Origin: Actinomyces wuliandei
Lineage (GTDB): Bacteria > Actinomycetota > Actinomycetes > Actinomycetales > Actinomycetaceae
Assembly (NCBI RefSeq): GCF_004010955.1
Contig: NZ_CP025227.1
Coordinates: forward strand, 1,116,001-1,180,000
Direction of reading: 5' to 3'
Length of the DNA: 64,000 nucleotides
Below, piece by piece: positions 54,251-63,138 of this stretch. A program made the translations under genes and the position numbers. The notes beneath the pieces were generated by a model. That model was not told the DNA's origin, searched no databases, and was given only the letters and a program-made list of their open reading frames with translations. Position 1 is the first letter of the stretch. Every line of letters starts with the position of its first letter.

Positions 54251-54505
54251 GTTACAGCTTCTCGTCGTTGGATCGTGGATCCTGGTTGGTTGCGGGATTT
54301 CTGTTCGCTGCGACCTAGACGTATGCGGCGTGCATGGTGATTGCTTCTGACGCCGTGCGATGATCGGTTATATCTGTTAGGGCTTTGGTTGACGCTTGGT
54401 GTGGGTGCTTGGATCGTTTCACATTACGTTTCGGAAAGATGGGTGCTGGGAACTTCTATCACACTCGAACATCCGGTCCGGTGGGCCTGGGCGGATTGCT
54501 ATGCA

Positions 54506-54588
54506 CGCCTGGCGCAGGGGTGCAGGACTTATGAAGAGTATGTCTCCAGGCTCGGTTCTGCCCTCACACGTGACCTGGAGCTGGCGGC
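54506..54588. repeat. Direct repeat, right copy, flanking RiPP island B
   Basis: 83 bp identical to 47989-48071. Confidence 0.92.
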
Positions 54589-54667
54589 GCTGGGGCTCCG
54601 AGGACCCAGGAGGCAGGTCACCTCCCTGACGGGTGACCTGCCGCTGTACCCCGCGAAGGACGCGTGA
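54506..54667 (+). pseudogene. 3' fragment of a DUF2000 gene
   Basis: Encodes only the last part of DUF2000 (RLAQGCRTYEEYVSRLGSAL, then TRDLELAALGLRGPRRQVTS, then LTGDLPLYPAKDA and TGA). There is no start codon or N-terminal domain. Sequence upstream of 54506 is AT-rich island DNA, so the fragment marks the right boundary of the insertion. Downstream DNA returns to host GC. Confidence 0.85.
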
Positions 54668-54709
54668 CATAGCGGCAGGTGCAGGAGGGGCTGTCTCAGG
54701 CAGGCGCGC

Positions 54710-55240
54710 TCAGGCAGGCGCGGCGGGCGAGTGGTTGCGCTGCTCCTGGGCGGTACTGTTGGCAGTGGGGGTGGCTGGGACGCAGCCCCGGCGGGCACGT
54801 CGGTAGCGCGCCACGATGATGGCGGCCAGCACACACACGGCTGCCACCGCCACCACGCGGCCCGCAGGGCTGGTGTACCAGGCGGCCAGGACCGCCATGC
54901 CGATCGTGGTGTAGACCCCCGCCCAGGCCAGTGCCCCTACTGCCGTGGCCAGGGCGTAGCGGTGCAGTGGCATGCGGGTCACTCCTGCGGACAGTTGGAT
55001 GGCGCTCTGGAGGCCCACCGTGAGGAAGGACAGGGGGACGGCCAGCACACCCCACCGTGCTGACCAGGCCTGGGCGCGTGCGTACACCGGGGACTCCAGC
55101 ACCCTGGCCCAACGGGTGCGGGCCGTGCCCGCCGTGACGCCCCGCCCCATCCAGTACATGGTGTGGGACCGCATCATGGCCAGGCACCAGAAGAACAGAA
55201 AGACTCCCGGGTAGGGCAGCTCGTGGATCCGGTCCATCAC
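54710..55240 (-). CDS. DedA/VTT-domain membrane protein
   Basis: A 176-aa polytopic protein. It reads like the C-terminal two-thirds of the DedA (VTT, formerly SNARE-associated) domain: PGVFLFFWCLAMMRSHTMYWMGR, RWGVLAVPLSFLTVGLQSAIQLSAGVTRMPLHRYALATAVGALAWAGVY, then two helices and a basic tail. DedA proteins are lipid scramblases or flippases of the cytoplasmic membrane. It is slightly shorter than usual (about 200 aa). Confidence 0.78.
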   Translation of the reverse strand: MMDRIHELPYPGVFLFFWCLAMMRSHTMYWMGRGVTAGTARTRWARVLESPVYARAQAWSARWGVLAVPLSFLTVGLQSAIQLSAGVTRMPLHRYALATAVGALAWAGVYTTIGMAVLAAWYTSPAGRVVAVAAVCVLAAIIVARYRRARRGCVPATPTANSTAQEQRNHSPAAPA

Positions 55241-55276
55241 GTAGGCCAGCCTAACTTAGGCGGGGCAGGGCAACGT

Positions 55277-55320
55277 AATCGTCATAGGACAACACGGCAC
55301 CGTGTTGTCCTATGACGATT
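55277..55320. repeat. 44-bp near-perfect palindrome
   Basis: Two perfectly complementary 21-bp arms (first arm starts aatcgtcataggacaacac) around a 2-bp centre. It lies in the divergent region between the DedA gene (start 55240) and the GH3 gene (start 55617). Not followed by a T-run. Confidence 0.9.
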
Positions 55321-55616
55321 TGGTGCCGTGAGCCGGGCGGGGCGGGCCCGGTGCCGTGAGCGGGGCCTGGGCGCAGAACAGGTCCTGGAATCGACAGGTT
55401 GGTCCTGCGGGCTGGCTCTGCCGCAGGGGAACCGGCTTGACTGTGCCCAGGCCTCCCTGACGGTGACCAACGGTGCCAGGCGCCCGCCTGCGCTCCCGTC
55501 CCACCAGCGGCGGCTCCGTGCTCCTGCCCACTCAGCCTCGTGCACGGACCACGCGTCAGCGGGGCACACAGCCACAGACACAGAGGTACAGAAGAGGTAC
55601 AGAGAGGTACTCGGCC

Positions 55617-58562
55617 ATGCTGTCGATCAACTGGAACGACGTCTGGAACGTCGTGGCAAGCCTGCGACCACAGCTTATCGCCATTGGCGTCGTGCTCCTG
55701 CTGGCCGTGGTCGTCACGGTTGCCGTAAGACGCAGGGACAGGCCCGTGCGCAAGCTGGTGCGCTCTACCACGTGGGTCGCGGCCGCGCTCGCCGTGGCGG
55801 TGGCCGTCACCTCCATGATGTACGGCGGCCTGCGCACCATCCTGGACCTGTCCTCCGGTGCGGGCACGCTCAGCGAGGAGACCAGTGCCACCGTCGAGGA
55901 GCTGGGGAACACCATCTCCGAGGAGGGCATGGTGCTGCTGAAGAACACCGACGGCGCCCTGCCGCTGGAGGAGGGCTCCGCGCTCAACGTGCTCGGCTGG
56001 GCCTCGACCAACCCGATCTACGGCGGGACCGGCTCGGGCTCGCTCAGCCCGGACAACCCCACGACCACGCTCCTGGACGGCCTGCACAACGCGGGGTTCA
56101 CCACCAACGAGGAGCTCACCTCCCTGTACACCGGCTACCGCGCCGAGCGCCCCGAGGTTGGCATGTTCGAGGCTGACTGGACCCTGCCAGAGCCCACCTC
56201 GCAGGCCTACACCTCAGACGTCGTCACCGGCCTTGAGGAGTTCTCCGACACCTCTGTGGTCACTATCGCCCGCTCCGGCGGGGAGGGCTTTGACCTGCCC
56301 CAGGACGTCAACGCCGAGGTCGCCGACAACCCTGCCTTCAGCTACACCGACAACGCCGAGGACACCCCCGACTTCGCCGACGGGCAGGGCTACCTGGAGC
56401 TGACCGCCCCCGAGCGCGACCTCATCGAGCTGGCCAAGACCAGCTCACAGACCACCGTCGTGGTCATCAACTCGGCCAACGCCATGGAGCTGGGCGAGCT
56501 GGAGGCCGACCCCGACATCGACGCCATCATCTGGGCCGTCCCCGGAGGCCAGGTAGGCTTCAACGCCCTGGGGCGCATCCTGGACGGCGAGGTCAACCCC
56601 TCCGCCCGGACCCCCGACACCTTCGTCACCGACATCACGTCCTCTCCCGCAGCCAACAACTTCGGGGACTTCACCTACACCAACATGGAGGGCTACGGCC
56701 AGACCTCCCCGTTCACCGACACCACGACCTACCCGGGGTTCGTCAGCTACGTGGAGGGGATCTACGTCGGCTACCGCTGGTACGAGACCGCTGCGGCCGA
56801 GGGGGTCATCGACTACGACAAGGAGGTCGTCTACCCCTTCGGCTACGGGCTGTCCTACACCACCTTCCGCCAGGAGATGGGGGAGGTGACCTACGCTGAC
56901 GGGACCGTCTCCTTCGACGTCACGGTCACCAACACCGGTGACGTGGCGGGCAAGGACGTCGTGGAGGCCTACTACACCGCCCCCTACACCGACGGCGGCA
57001 TTGAGAAGTCGGCCGTCGACCTGGCCGACTACGCCAAGACCGGCCTGCTGGAGCCCGGCGCCTCCGAGACGGTGACCATCAGCTTTGACGACGACGACAT
57101 GGCCTCCTACGACTCCCAGGACGCCAAGGCCTGGGTGCTGGAGGCCGGCGACTACACCGTGTCCATCCGCAGCGACTCCCACACGGTCATCGACTCGGCC
57201 GAGGTCACGGTCCCCGGCACCGTCACCTACACCGGTGAGACCACCCACGACGGGGACGCCGTGGCGGCCACCAACCAGTTCGACGACGCCGCAGGTGACG
57301 TCACCTACCTGTCTCGTGCCGACTCCTTCGCCAACTACGAGGAGGCTACCGCCGCCCCCTCCTCGCTGGAGATGTCGCAGGAGCACCGGGAGTCCTTCGT
57401 GGCCAACGACACCTACGACGCCTCCCAGGAGGACGACCCCGACGCCGAGATGCCGACCACGGGGGCGGACAACGGGCTCGTCCTGGGCGACATGCACGGC
57501 CTGGACTACGACGACCCGCAGTGGGACCGGCTGCTCGACCAGCTGAGCGTGGAGGAGATGAACGACCTCATCGCCCACGGCGGCTACGGGTCGGTGGCCG
57601 TCGACTCGGTGGGCAAGGTCCGCGTCTCCGACGTGGACGGCCCCGCCTCCCTCAACAACAACTTCACCGGGGTGGGCTCCATCGGCCTGGCCACCGCCGT
57701 GTCCGTGGCGGCCACCTGGAACAAGGAGATCGCCCACGACTTCGGCACCGCCATCGGCACCATGGCGCACGACATGGACGTGGCAGGCTGGTACGCCCCG
57801 GCCACCAACACCCACCGCTACGCCTACGCCGGGCGCAACTTCGAGTACTTCTCCGAGGACCCGGTCCTGGCAGGCAACCAGGTGGCCCAGGAGATCCAGG
57901 GGGCCAAGGAGCTGGGCGTCTACGCCTTCGTCAAGCACTTCGCCTTCAACGACCAGGAGACCAACCGCACCAACATGCTCGTCACCTGGTCCCAGGAGCA
58001 GGCGCTGCGTGAGATCTACCTGCGCTCCTTCGAGATCGGCATCAAGGAGGGTGGCGCCGGGGCGGTCATGACCGCGTTCAACTACATCGGGACCACCTAC
58101 GCGGGCGCCTCTCCCGCCCTCCAGCAGGCCGTCCTGCGGGATGAGTGGGGCTTCCGCGGCATGACGCTCACCGACTACTTCGCGGGCTACGGCTACCAGA
58201 ACGCCGACCAGCTGGTGCGCAACGGTGGTGACATGATGCTGGCGACCACCGACATCGGGGTGAACTTCGTCCAGCACACCTCGGCCGCAGGCGTCCAGGC
58301 GATGCGCACCGCCTCGCACAACATCCTCTACACCGTGGCCAGCTCGTGGGTCTATGAGGACGGCCAGCCCGAGACGCAGCGTGCGTCCTGGGAGTACGTG
58401 ACCTGGGCCGTGCTCGGGGTGCTGGGTGTGGTCCTCCTGGGCCTGGAGGCCCTGGCTGTGCGGCGCTTCCTGGCCCGCAGGAGGCAGGCGGCGGCCCAGG
58501 CGGCCGACGGCGCTGCCGCGCAGCCCTCCGGCTCCTCAGGGTCTGCGGGCTCCGCTGAGTAG
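55617..58562 (+). CDS. Membrane-anchored GH3 glycoside hydrolase with reversed domain order
   Basis: A 981-aa enzyme. Two N-terminal helices (IAIGVVLLLAVVVTVAV; WVAAALAVAVAVTSMMYGG) lead to the GH3 alpha/beta sandwich domain (ISEEGMVLLKNTDGALPL) and its fibronectin-like segment (YPFGYGLSYTTF ... VTVTNTGDVAGKDVVEAYY). Only then comes the barrel domain, with KHFAFNDQE and the nucleophile region GFRGMTLTDYF (Asp). A C-terminal helix (WAVLGVLGVVLLGLEAL) and basic tail end the protein. This circularly swapped order occurs in some GH3 enzymes. The ATG at 55617 precedes the first helix. Confidence 0.9.
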   Translation: MLSINWNDVWNVVASLRPQLIAIGVVLLLAVVVTVAVRRRDRPVRKLVRSTTWVAAALAVAVAVTSMMYGGLRTILDLSSGAGTLSEETSATVEELGNTISEEGMVLLKNTDGALPLEEGSALNVLGWASTNPIYGGTGSGSLSPDNPTTTLLDGLHNAGFTTNEELTSLYTGYRAERPEVGMFEADWTLPEPTSQAYTSDVVTGLEEFSDTSVVTIARSGGEGFDLPQDVNAEVADNPAFSYTDNAEDTPDFADGQGYLELTAPERDLIELAKTSSQTTVVVINSANAMELGELEADPDIDAIIWAVPGGQVGFNALGRILDGEVNPSARTPDTFVTDITSSPAANNFGDFTYTNMEGYGQTSPFTDTTTYPGFVSYVEGIYVGYRWYETAAAEGVIDYDKEVVYPFGYGLSYTTFRQEMGEVTYADGTVSFDVTVTNTGDVAGKDVVEAYYTAPYTDGGIEKSAVDLADYAKTGLLEPGASETVTISFDDDDMASYDSQDAKAWVLEAGDYTVSIRSDSHTVIDSAEVTVPGTVTYTGETTHDGDAVAATNQFDDAAGDVTYLSRADSFANYEEATAAPSSLEMSQEHRESFVANDTYDASQEDDPDAEMPTTGADNGLVLGDMHGLDYDDPQWDRLLDQLSVEEMNDLIAHGGYGSVAVDSVGKVRVSDVDGPASLNNNFTGVGSIGLATAVSVAATWNKEIAHDFGTAIGTMAHDMDVAGWYAPATNTHRYAYAGRNFEYFSEDPVLAGNQVAQEIQGAKELGVYAFVKHFAFNDQETNRTNMLVTWSQEQALREIYLRSFEIGIKEGGAGAVMTAFNYIGTTYAGASPALQQAVLRDEWGFRGMTLTDYFAGYGYQNADQLVRNGGDMMLATTDIGVNFVQHTSAAGVQAMRTASHNILYTVASSWVYEDGQPETQRASWEYVTWAVLGVLGVVLLGLEALAVRRFLARRRQAAAQAADGAAAQPSGSSGSAGSAE

Positions 58563-58718
58563 GCGCTGCTCGCCCCAGGCAGCAGGAGGTGGGCGGGCGC
58601 GCCCGTGCCCGCCCACACTCCCGGCCGGCGGACTGTCCCGGCCGCTGGCACCCGTCCTGTGCCCCCCTTCTTCTACCGTTGCAAACTGCCACTGGAACGA
58701 CCTGAGAAAGGACGCCTC

Positions 58719-61121
58719 GTGACCCCCGACCCCCGCGACCTCACCCTGCTGGAGGCCGCCGCCCTGCTCTCGGGCGCCTCCGAGTGGCAGTCCCGGGCAC
58801 TGCCCGCCAGGGGCGTGCGCTCCTTCGTCCTGTCCGACGGCCCTCACGGGGTGCGCCGCCAGCTCGGCAGCGGCGACCACCTGGGTATCGCCGCCTCACA
58901 GCCCGCCACCTGCTTTCCCACAGCCGCCACCGTGGCCAACAGCTGGGACCCCGAGCTGGCTGAGGAGATGGGGGCGGCCCTGGGGCAGGAGGCCCGTGCG
59001 CTGGGGGTTGACGTCCTCTTGGGACCGGGGCTCAACATCAAGCGCTCACCGCTGTGCGGGCGCAGCTTCGAGTACTACTCCGAGGACCCGCTGCTGTCGG
59101 GCCGCATGGCGGCCGGGGTGGTGCGCGGCATCCAGTCCCAGGGGGTTGCCGCCACCCCCAAGCACTTCGCTGTCAACAGCCAGGAGCTGCGCCGCATGGC
59201 CTCGGACTCGGTGGTCGATGAGCGCACCATGCGCGAGCTCTACCTCACCGCCTTCGAGATCGTTGTGCGTGAGGCGGCGCCGCGCGCCCTCATGAGCGCC
59301 TACAACAAGGTCAACGGCGTCTACGCCAATGAGAACCACCACCTGCTCACCGAGATCCTGCGGCAGGAGTGGGGCTTTGACGGCATGGTCGTCTCCGACT
59401 GGGGAGGCTCTAACTGCGCACCCGCTGCGGCGGGGGCAGGAAGCTCCCTGGAGATGCCCGCCCCCGGGCTGCACTCGGCACGGGAGGTTGTCGCCGCGGT
59501 GGAGTCCGGGGAGCTCTCCCACGAGCAGGTCCAGGCCCGCGCCGCCGAGGTCCTGGCCCTGGCGGAGGCGGCCTCCTCCCACGGGCAGCGCCCGGGCCTG
59601 GGGGCGCGGGAGCACCACCACCTGGCTCGGCGCGTGGCCGAGGAGTCCATCGTGCTGCTGCGCAACGAGGACGCGATCCTCCCCCTGGCCCCGGGGACCA
59701 GGGTGGCCGTCATCGGTGACATGGCCCGCACGCCGCGCTACCAGGGTGCTGGCTCCTCCCAGGTCAACCCCGTCCGCCTGGAGAACCTCCTGGAGGCCGT
59801 CGGGGAGACCGAGCTGGAGCTCGTCGGCTACGCCCAGGGGTACCAGCGTGACGGCACCCCGGACCCGGTCCTGTCCCGCCGGGCGGCCGTCCTGGCCGCC
59901 AGGGCCGAGGTGGCCCTGGTGTGCCTCGGCCTGGACGAGCTCAGCGAGTCCGAGGGCCTGGACCGCAGCCACATGCGCCTGCCCCAGGCGCAGACCCGTG
60001 TGCTGGCCGAGGTGGCCCGGGCCAACCCGCGCACGGTCGCCGTCGTGTCGGCCGGGTCCGCCGTGGAGACGCACTGGGAGGCCCACGCCCGCGCCGTCGT
60101 CCACACCTACCTGTCCGGGCAGGCCGGGGCGTCGGCGACGCTGCGGGTGCTCACCGGGGCGGTCAACCCCTCCGGCCGCCTGGCCGAGACCTACCCGGTG
60201 CGCTACGAGGACCACCCAGTCGCCGCCTGGTTCCCCGCCACCGGGGAGCACGCGCTGTACCGGGAGGGACCCTACGTCGGCTACCGATACTTCACCACCA
60301 CCGGGACCCCGGTGGCCCACCCCTTCGGCTTCGGCCTGTCCTACTCCTCCTTCGACTACTCCGACCTCGAGGTTGACGCGCAGGGGGCACGGTTCACCCT
60401 GACCAACACCTCCCAGGTTGACGGCGCTGAGGTGGCCCAGCTCTACGTGCGCCCGCCCGGCGGCCTGTGGGGGCCGAGCATCCAGCTCAAGGGCTTCGCC
60501 AAGGTGTGGCTGGAGGCCGGGCAGTCGTGCAAGGTGCGCGTTCCTTTCGACCGCTACACCTTCCGCCACTACGACGTGGGGGAGCAGGCCTGGTGCGTGG
60601 AGGGAGGGACCTGGACCGTGGAAGTGGGACGCAACGTCGAGGACCTGCCTCTCCGGGCGGAGCTGGAGGTGGAGGGGACCCGCCCGCAGCCCGCATGCCA
60701 GGAGCTGGGTCCCTACCTCACCGGCGAGGTCACCCAGGTCAGCGACGCCCAGTTCCGGGCCCTCCTGGGGCGCCCGCTGCCTGTGGCCCGCACAGGCCGG
60801 GAGGTGGGCGTCAACGACCCGGTGTCGTCCCTGGCCCAGGCGCGCAGCCTCCTGGCGCGCGCGGCCGTCAGGGTGCTCACCTGGAGGAGGGCCAGGGCCG
60901 AGGCCAGGGGCAGACCCGACCTCAACATCCTCTTCCTCCTCAACATGCCGTTGAGGGCCATGGCCAAGATGACCTCGGGCATGGTCGATGGGGAGATGGT
61001 GGAGGGCGTCGTCGACATCGCCAACGGGCACCCCCTGCGGGGGGTGCGGCGCACCGCCGTGGGCTACCTGCGCAACCGGCGCGCGGACCGGGTCACCCGG
61101 CGTGAGCTGTCCGGGTGCTAG
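58719..61121 (+). CDS. GH3 beta-glucosidase-type glycoside hydrolase
   Basis: An 800-aa GH3 enzyme with the usual order. GTG at 58719 follows AGAAAGGA. The barrel has VLSDGPHGVRRQ, LLGPGLNIKRSPLCGRSFEYYSEDPLLSG, ATPKHFAVNSQE and the nucleophile in GMVVSDWGG; the sandwich domain starts at ESIVLLRNEDAILPL; the fibronectin-like domain follows HPFGFGLSYSSFDYSDL. There is no signal peptide, so it is probably cytosolic. A C-terminal extension of about 120 residues (ARSLLARAAVRVL ...) is extra. It follows the anchored GH3 gene by about 155 bp. Confidence 0.93.
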   Translation: MTPDPRDLTLLEAAALLSGASEWQSRALPARGVRSFVLSDGPHGVRRQLGSGDHLGIAASQPATCFPTAATVANSWDPELAEEMGAALGQEARALGVDVLLGPGLNIKRSPLCGRSFEYYSEDPLLSGRMAAGVVRGIQSQGVAATPKHFAVNSQELRRMASDSVVDERTMRELYLTAFEIVVREAAPRALMSAYNKVNGVYANENHHLLTEILRQEWGFDGMVVSDWGGSNCAPAAAGAGSSLEMPAPGLHSAREVVAAVESGELSHEQVQARAAEVLALAEAASSHGQRPGLGAREHHHLARRVAEESIVLLRNEDAILPLAPGTRVAVIGDMARTPRYQGAGSSQVNPVRLENLLEAVGETELELVGYAQGYQRDGTPDPVLSRRAAVLAARAEVALVCLGLDELSESEGLDRSHMRLPQAQTRVLAEVARANPRTVAVVSAGSAVETHWEAHARAVVHTYLSGQAGASATLRVLTGAVNPSGRLAETYPVRYEDHPVAAWFPATGEHALYREGPYVGYRYFTTTGTPVAHPFGFGLSYSSFDYSDLEVDAQGARFTLTNTSQVDGAEVAQLYVRPPGGLWGPSIQLKGFAKVWLEAGQSCKVRVPFDRYTFRHYDVGEQAWCVEGGTWTVEVGRNVEDLPLRAELEVEGTRPQPACQELGPYLTGEVTQVSDAQFRALLGRPLPVARTGREVGVNDPVSSLAQARSLLARAAVRVLTWRRARAEARGRPDLNILFLLNMPLRAMAKMTSGMVDGEMVEGVVDIANGHPLRGVRRTAVGYLRNRRADRVTRRELSGC

Positions 61122-61232
61122 GCCGCCCGGGAACCTAGCCTCCTGGGCGCCGCCAGGCAGCAGCAGGCAGACCACCACACAGACAACGTAGACACTGCAA
61201 AGTAGACCCTGCAAACAGTGCAAGGAGAGCCT

Positions 61233-61934
61233 GTGCCCGGTATCAGGCAGGCGTGGTCGCGCTTCGAGGAGAGGAACGAGACCCTCGCCCAGTTCATCGT
61301 CTTCCTCATCCTGTCCAACGGCATCACCGTGCTCCAGCTGGTCCTCATGCCGGTGTTCCGCTGGGCGTTCAGCTTCACCTCGTTGGAGGGCACCCCCCTC
61401 CACTTCTTGCCTGTGGGCTCCTCGGGGGGCCAGACGGTCTACCTGTTCGACTACGCGGCCGGGGCCATCCAGGCCGACGGCTCCGGCGGGGGGCTGGCCT
61501 ACTTCCTGGCGGTGGAGATCACCCTGCTCATCGCCCAGGTCATCAACTTCTTCGCCCAGCGCAGCATCACCTTCAGATCCAACTCCTCGGTGTGGAGGGC
61601 GGCCCTGTGGTACACGATCGCCTACATCATCATCACGGTCTTCGCCGCAGCCGCTCAGGTGGTCTACAAGGGCCCGATCTACTCCTGGTGCCAGAGCACG
61701 CTGGGCGTCAGCAGCGGTGAGGCAGTAGCCGACGTCATCACGATGGTCATCAACGCCGCGATCTCCTTCTGGGTGTTCTTCCCCATCTTCAAGGTCATCT
61801 TCCGCCGCGAGCCCGAGCCGGAGGACGACCAGGACGCGGGCCGTGGCGCCGACCAGGACAGCGACCGCGGTGGTGACCAGGAGGCTGACGGCAAGACCGA
61901 CCAGGACGTTGGGCAGAGGGTGGTCAGAGGCTGA
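61233..61934 (+). CDS. GtrA-like membrane protein
   Basis: A 233-aa protein with about four helices (LAQFIVFLILSNGITVLQLVL; AYFLAVEITLLIAQVINFFAQRSITF; LWYTIAYIIITVFAAAAQVV; VITMVINAAISFWVFFPIF). The NFFAQRSITF motif and topology resemble GtrA-like polysaccharide or teichoic-acid flippase helpers. The GTG at 61233 lies six bases after AGGAG; a GTG at 61218 is upstream of the ribosome site. The C terminus is a repetitive Asp/Gln/Arg tail. The glycosyltransferase gene follows. Confidence 0.8.
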   Translation: MPGIRQAWSRFEERNETLAQFIVFLILSNGITVLQLVLMPVFRWAFSFTSLEGTPLHFLPVGSSGGQTVYLFDYAAGAIQADGSGGGLAYFLAVEITLLIAQVINFFAQRSITFRSNSSVWRAALWYTIAYIIITVFAAAAQVVYKGPIYSWCQSTLGVSSGEAVADVITMVINAAISFWVFFPIFKVIFRREPEPEDDQDAGRGADQDSDRGGDQEADGKTDQDVGQRVVRG

Positions 61935-62097
61935 CAGGATGCCCGGGAGGACGGAGCCTGCCCGGGCCTGTAGACTCCCCGAGGTCCCGGGCACAGCACC
62001 GGTCGGCGGACGCCGCAAGGCCCTGGCTGCGGGGCCTGACGGCCCCGCAGGGCACCTCCCGAGGACACTCCGAGACGAACCGACTGAGGACACGTAC

Positions 62098-63132
62098 ATG
62101 GCACCCCTTCCCCCGTCGGCACCGTTGCTGACCCTGGTAGTTCCCGCCTACAACGCCCAGGACTACGTGACGCGGTGCTTGAGCACCCTGGTGGGGCACG
62201 CGGAGGTGGAGGTCGTCGTCGTCGATGATGGCTCCACCGACTCCACGCCGAGGCTGCTTGACGACTACGCCAGGCGCGAGCCGCGCCTGGTCGTGGTCCA
62301 CCAGGAGAACAAGGGCCACGGGGGAGCGGTCAACACTGGCCTGGCCCGTGCCCACGGGACCTGGGTCAAGGTGGTGGACTCCGACGACGCCCTGGACCGG
62401 GCCAGCCTGCTGCGCCTGCTGTCCCACCTGCGGCGGTGGCGGCAGGCAGGCCGGGAGCCGGACCTGGTGATCACCAACTTCACCTACGTACGCGAGGGCA
62501 GCCGTCTGCGGCGGCACTCGGTGCGCTACCGGGGGATCCTTCCCCAGGGGCGCCTGGGCACCTGGAGCGACGTGGGGCGCTTCCGCCCCGACCAGTACCT
62601 CATGATGCACTCCCTGACCTACCGCACCCAGGTGCTGCGCGACTCCGGAATGCGCTTGCCGGAGCACTGCTTCTACGTGGACACCCTGTACTCCTTCCAG
62701 CCCCTGGCCAGCGTGCGCTCCCTGACCTACCTGGACCTCGACCTCTACCTGTACACGGTGGGGCGCCAGGGGCAGTCGGTGGCCGACGAGGTCATCATCC
62801 ACCGCCTGGACCAGCACGACCGGGTCAACGCCCTCATGCTGGAGTCGATGCCTCGTGCCCACGAGGTGCCACCAGAGCTGATGCGCTACCTGGTCCACAT
62901 CTACACCATGAGCTGTGTCGTCATCACCACCATGGCGTTGCGCTCGGGGACGCCGGAGAACCTGGCGATCCGGGAGGGGCTGTGGCAGCGCCTGGACACC
63001 CGGCGCCCCGACGTCAGCGCCCGCGTGCGACGCAGCCTTATGGGACGCCTCATGAACCTGCCTGGCCGGGCCGGCAGCAGGGTCCCCGTCGCCGGATACC
63101 GGGTGGCCAGGAGGATCCTGGCCCTCAACTAG
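62098..63132 (+). CDS. Family 2 glycosyltransferase
   Basis: A 344-aa GT-A enzyme. LTLVVPAYNAQDYVTRCLSTL, the nucleotide-binding VVVVDDGSTDSTP, NKGHGGAVNTGLARAHG and the metal-binding DSDD (VVDSDDAL) are typical. No transmembrane helix is obvious. The GtrA-like protein just upstream suggests work on a lipid-linked or cell-surface glycan. It ends 6 bp from the convergent kinase gene. Confidence 0.93.
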   Translation: MAPLPPSAPLLTLVVPAYNAQDYVTRCLSTLVGHAEVEVVVVDDGSTDSTPRLLDDYARREPRLVVVHQENKGHGGAVNTGLARAHGTWVKVVDSDDALDRASLLRLLSHLRRWRQAGREPDLVITNFTYVREGSRLRRHSVRYRGILPQGRLGTWSDVGRFRPDQYLMMHSLTYRTQVLRDSGMRLPEHCFYVDTLYSFQPLASVRSLTYLDLDLYLYTVGRQGQSVADEVIIHRLDQHDRVNALMLESMPRAHEVPPELMRYLVHIYTMSCVVITTMALRSGTPENLAIREGLWQRLDTRRPDVSARVRRSLMGRLMNLPGRAGSRVPVAGYRVARRILALN

Positions 63133-63138
63133 GGCCGC

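Noticed and set aside
48195..54505. An integrase or transposase that could have moved RiPP island B.
   Set aside because: All substantial frames in the island are accounted for by cluster genes; none resembles a recombinase.
59046..62099. A 1017-aa open frame antisense to the GH3, GtrA-like and glycosyltransferase genes.
   Set aside because: It spans three well-supported genes on the other strand and shows no recognisable domains.
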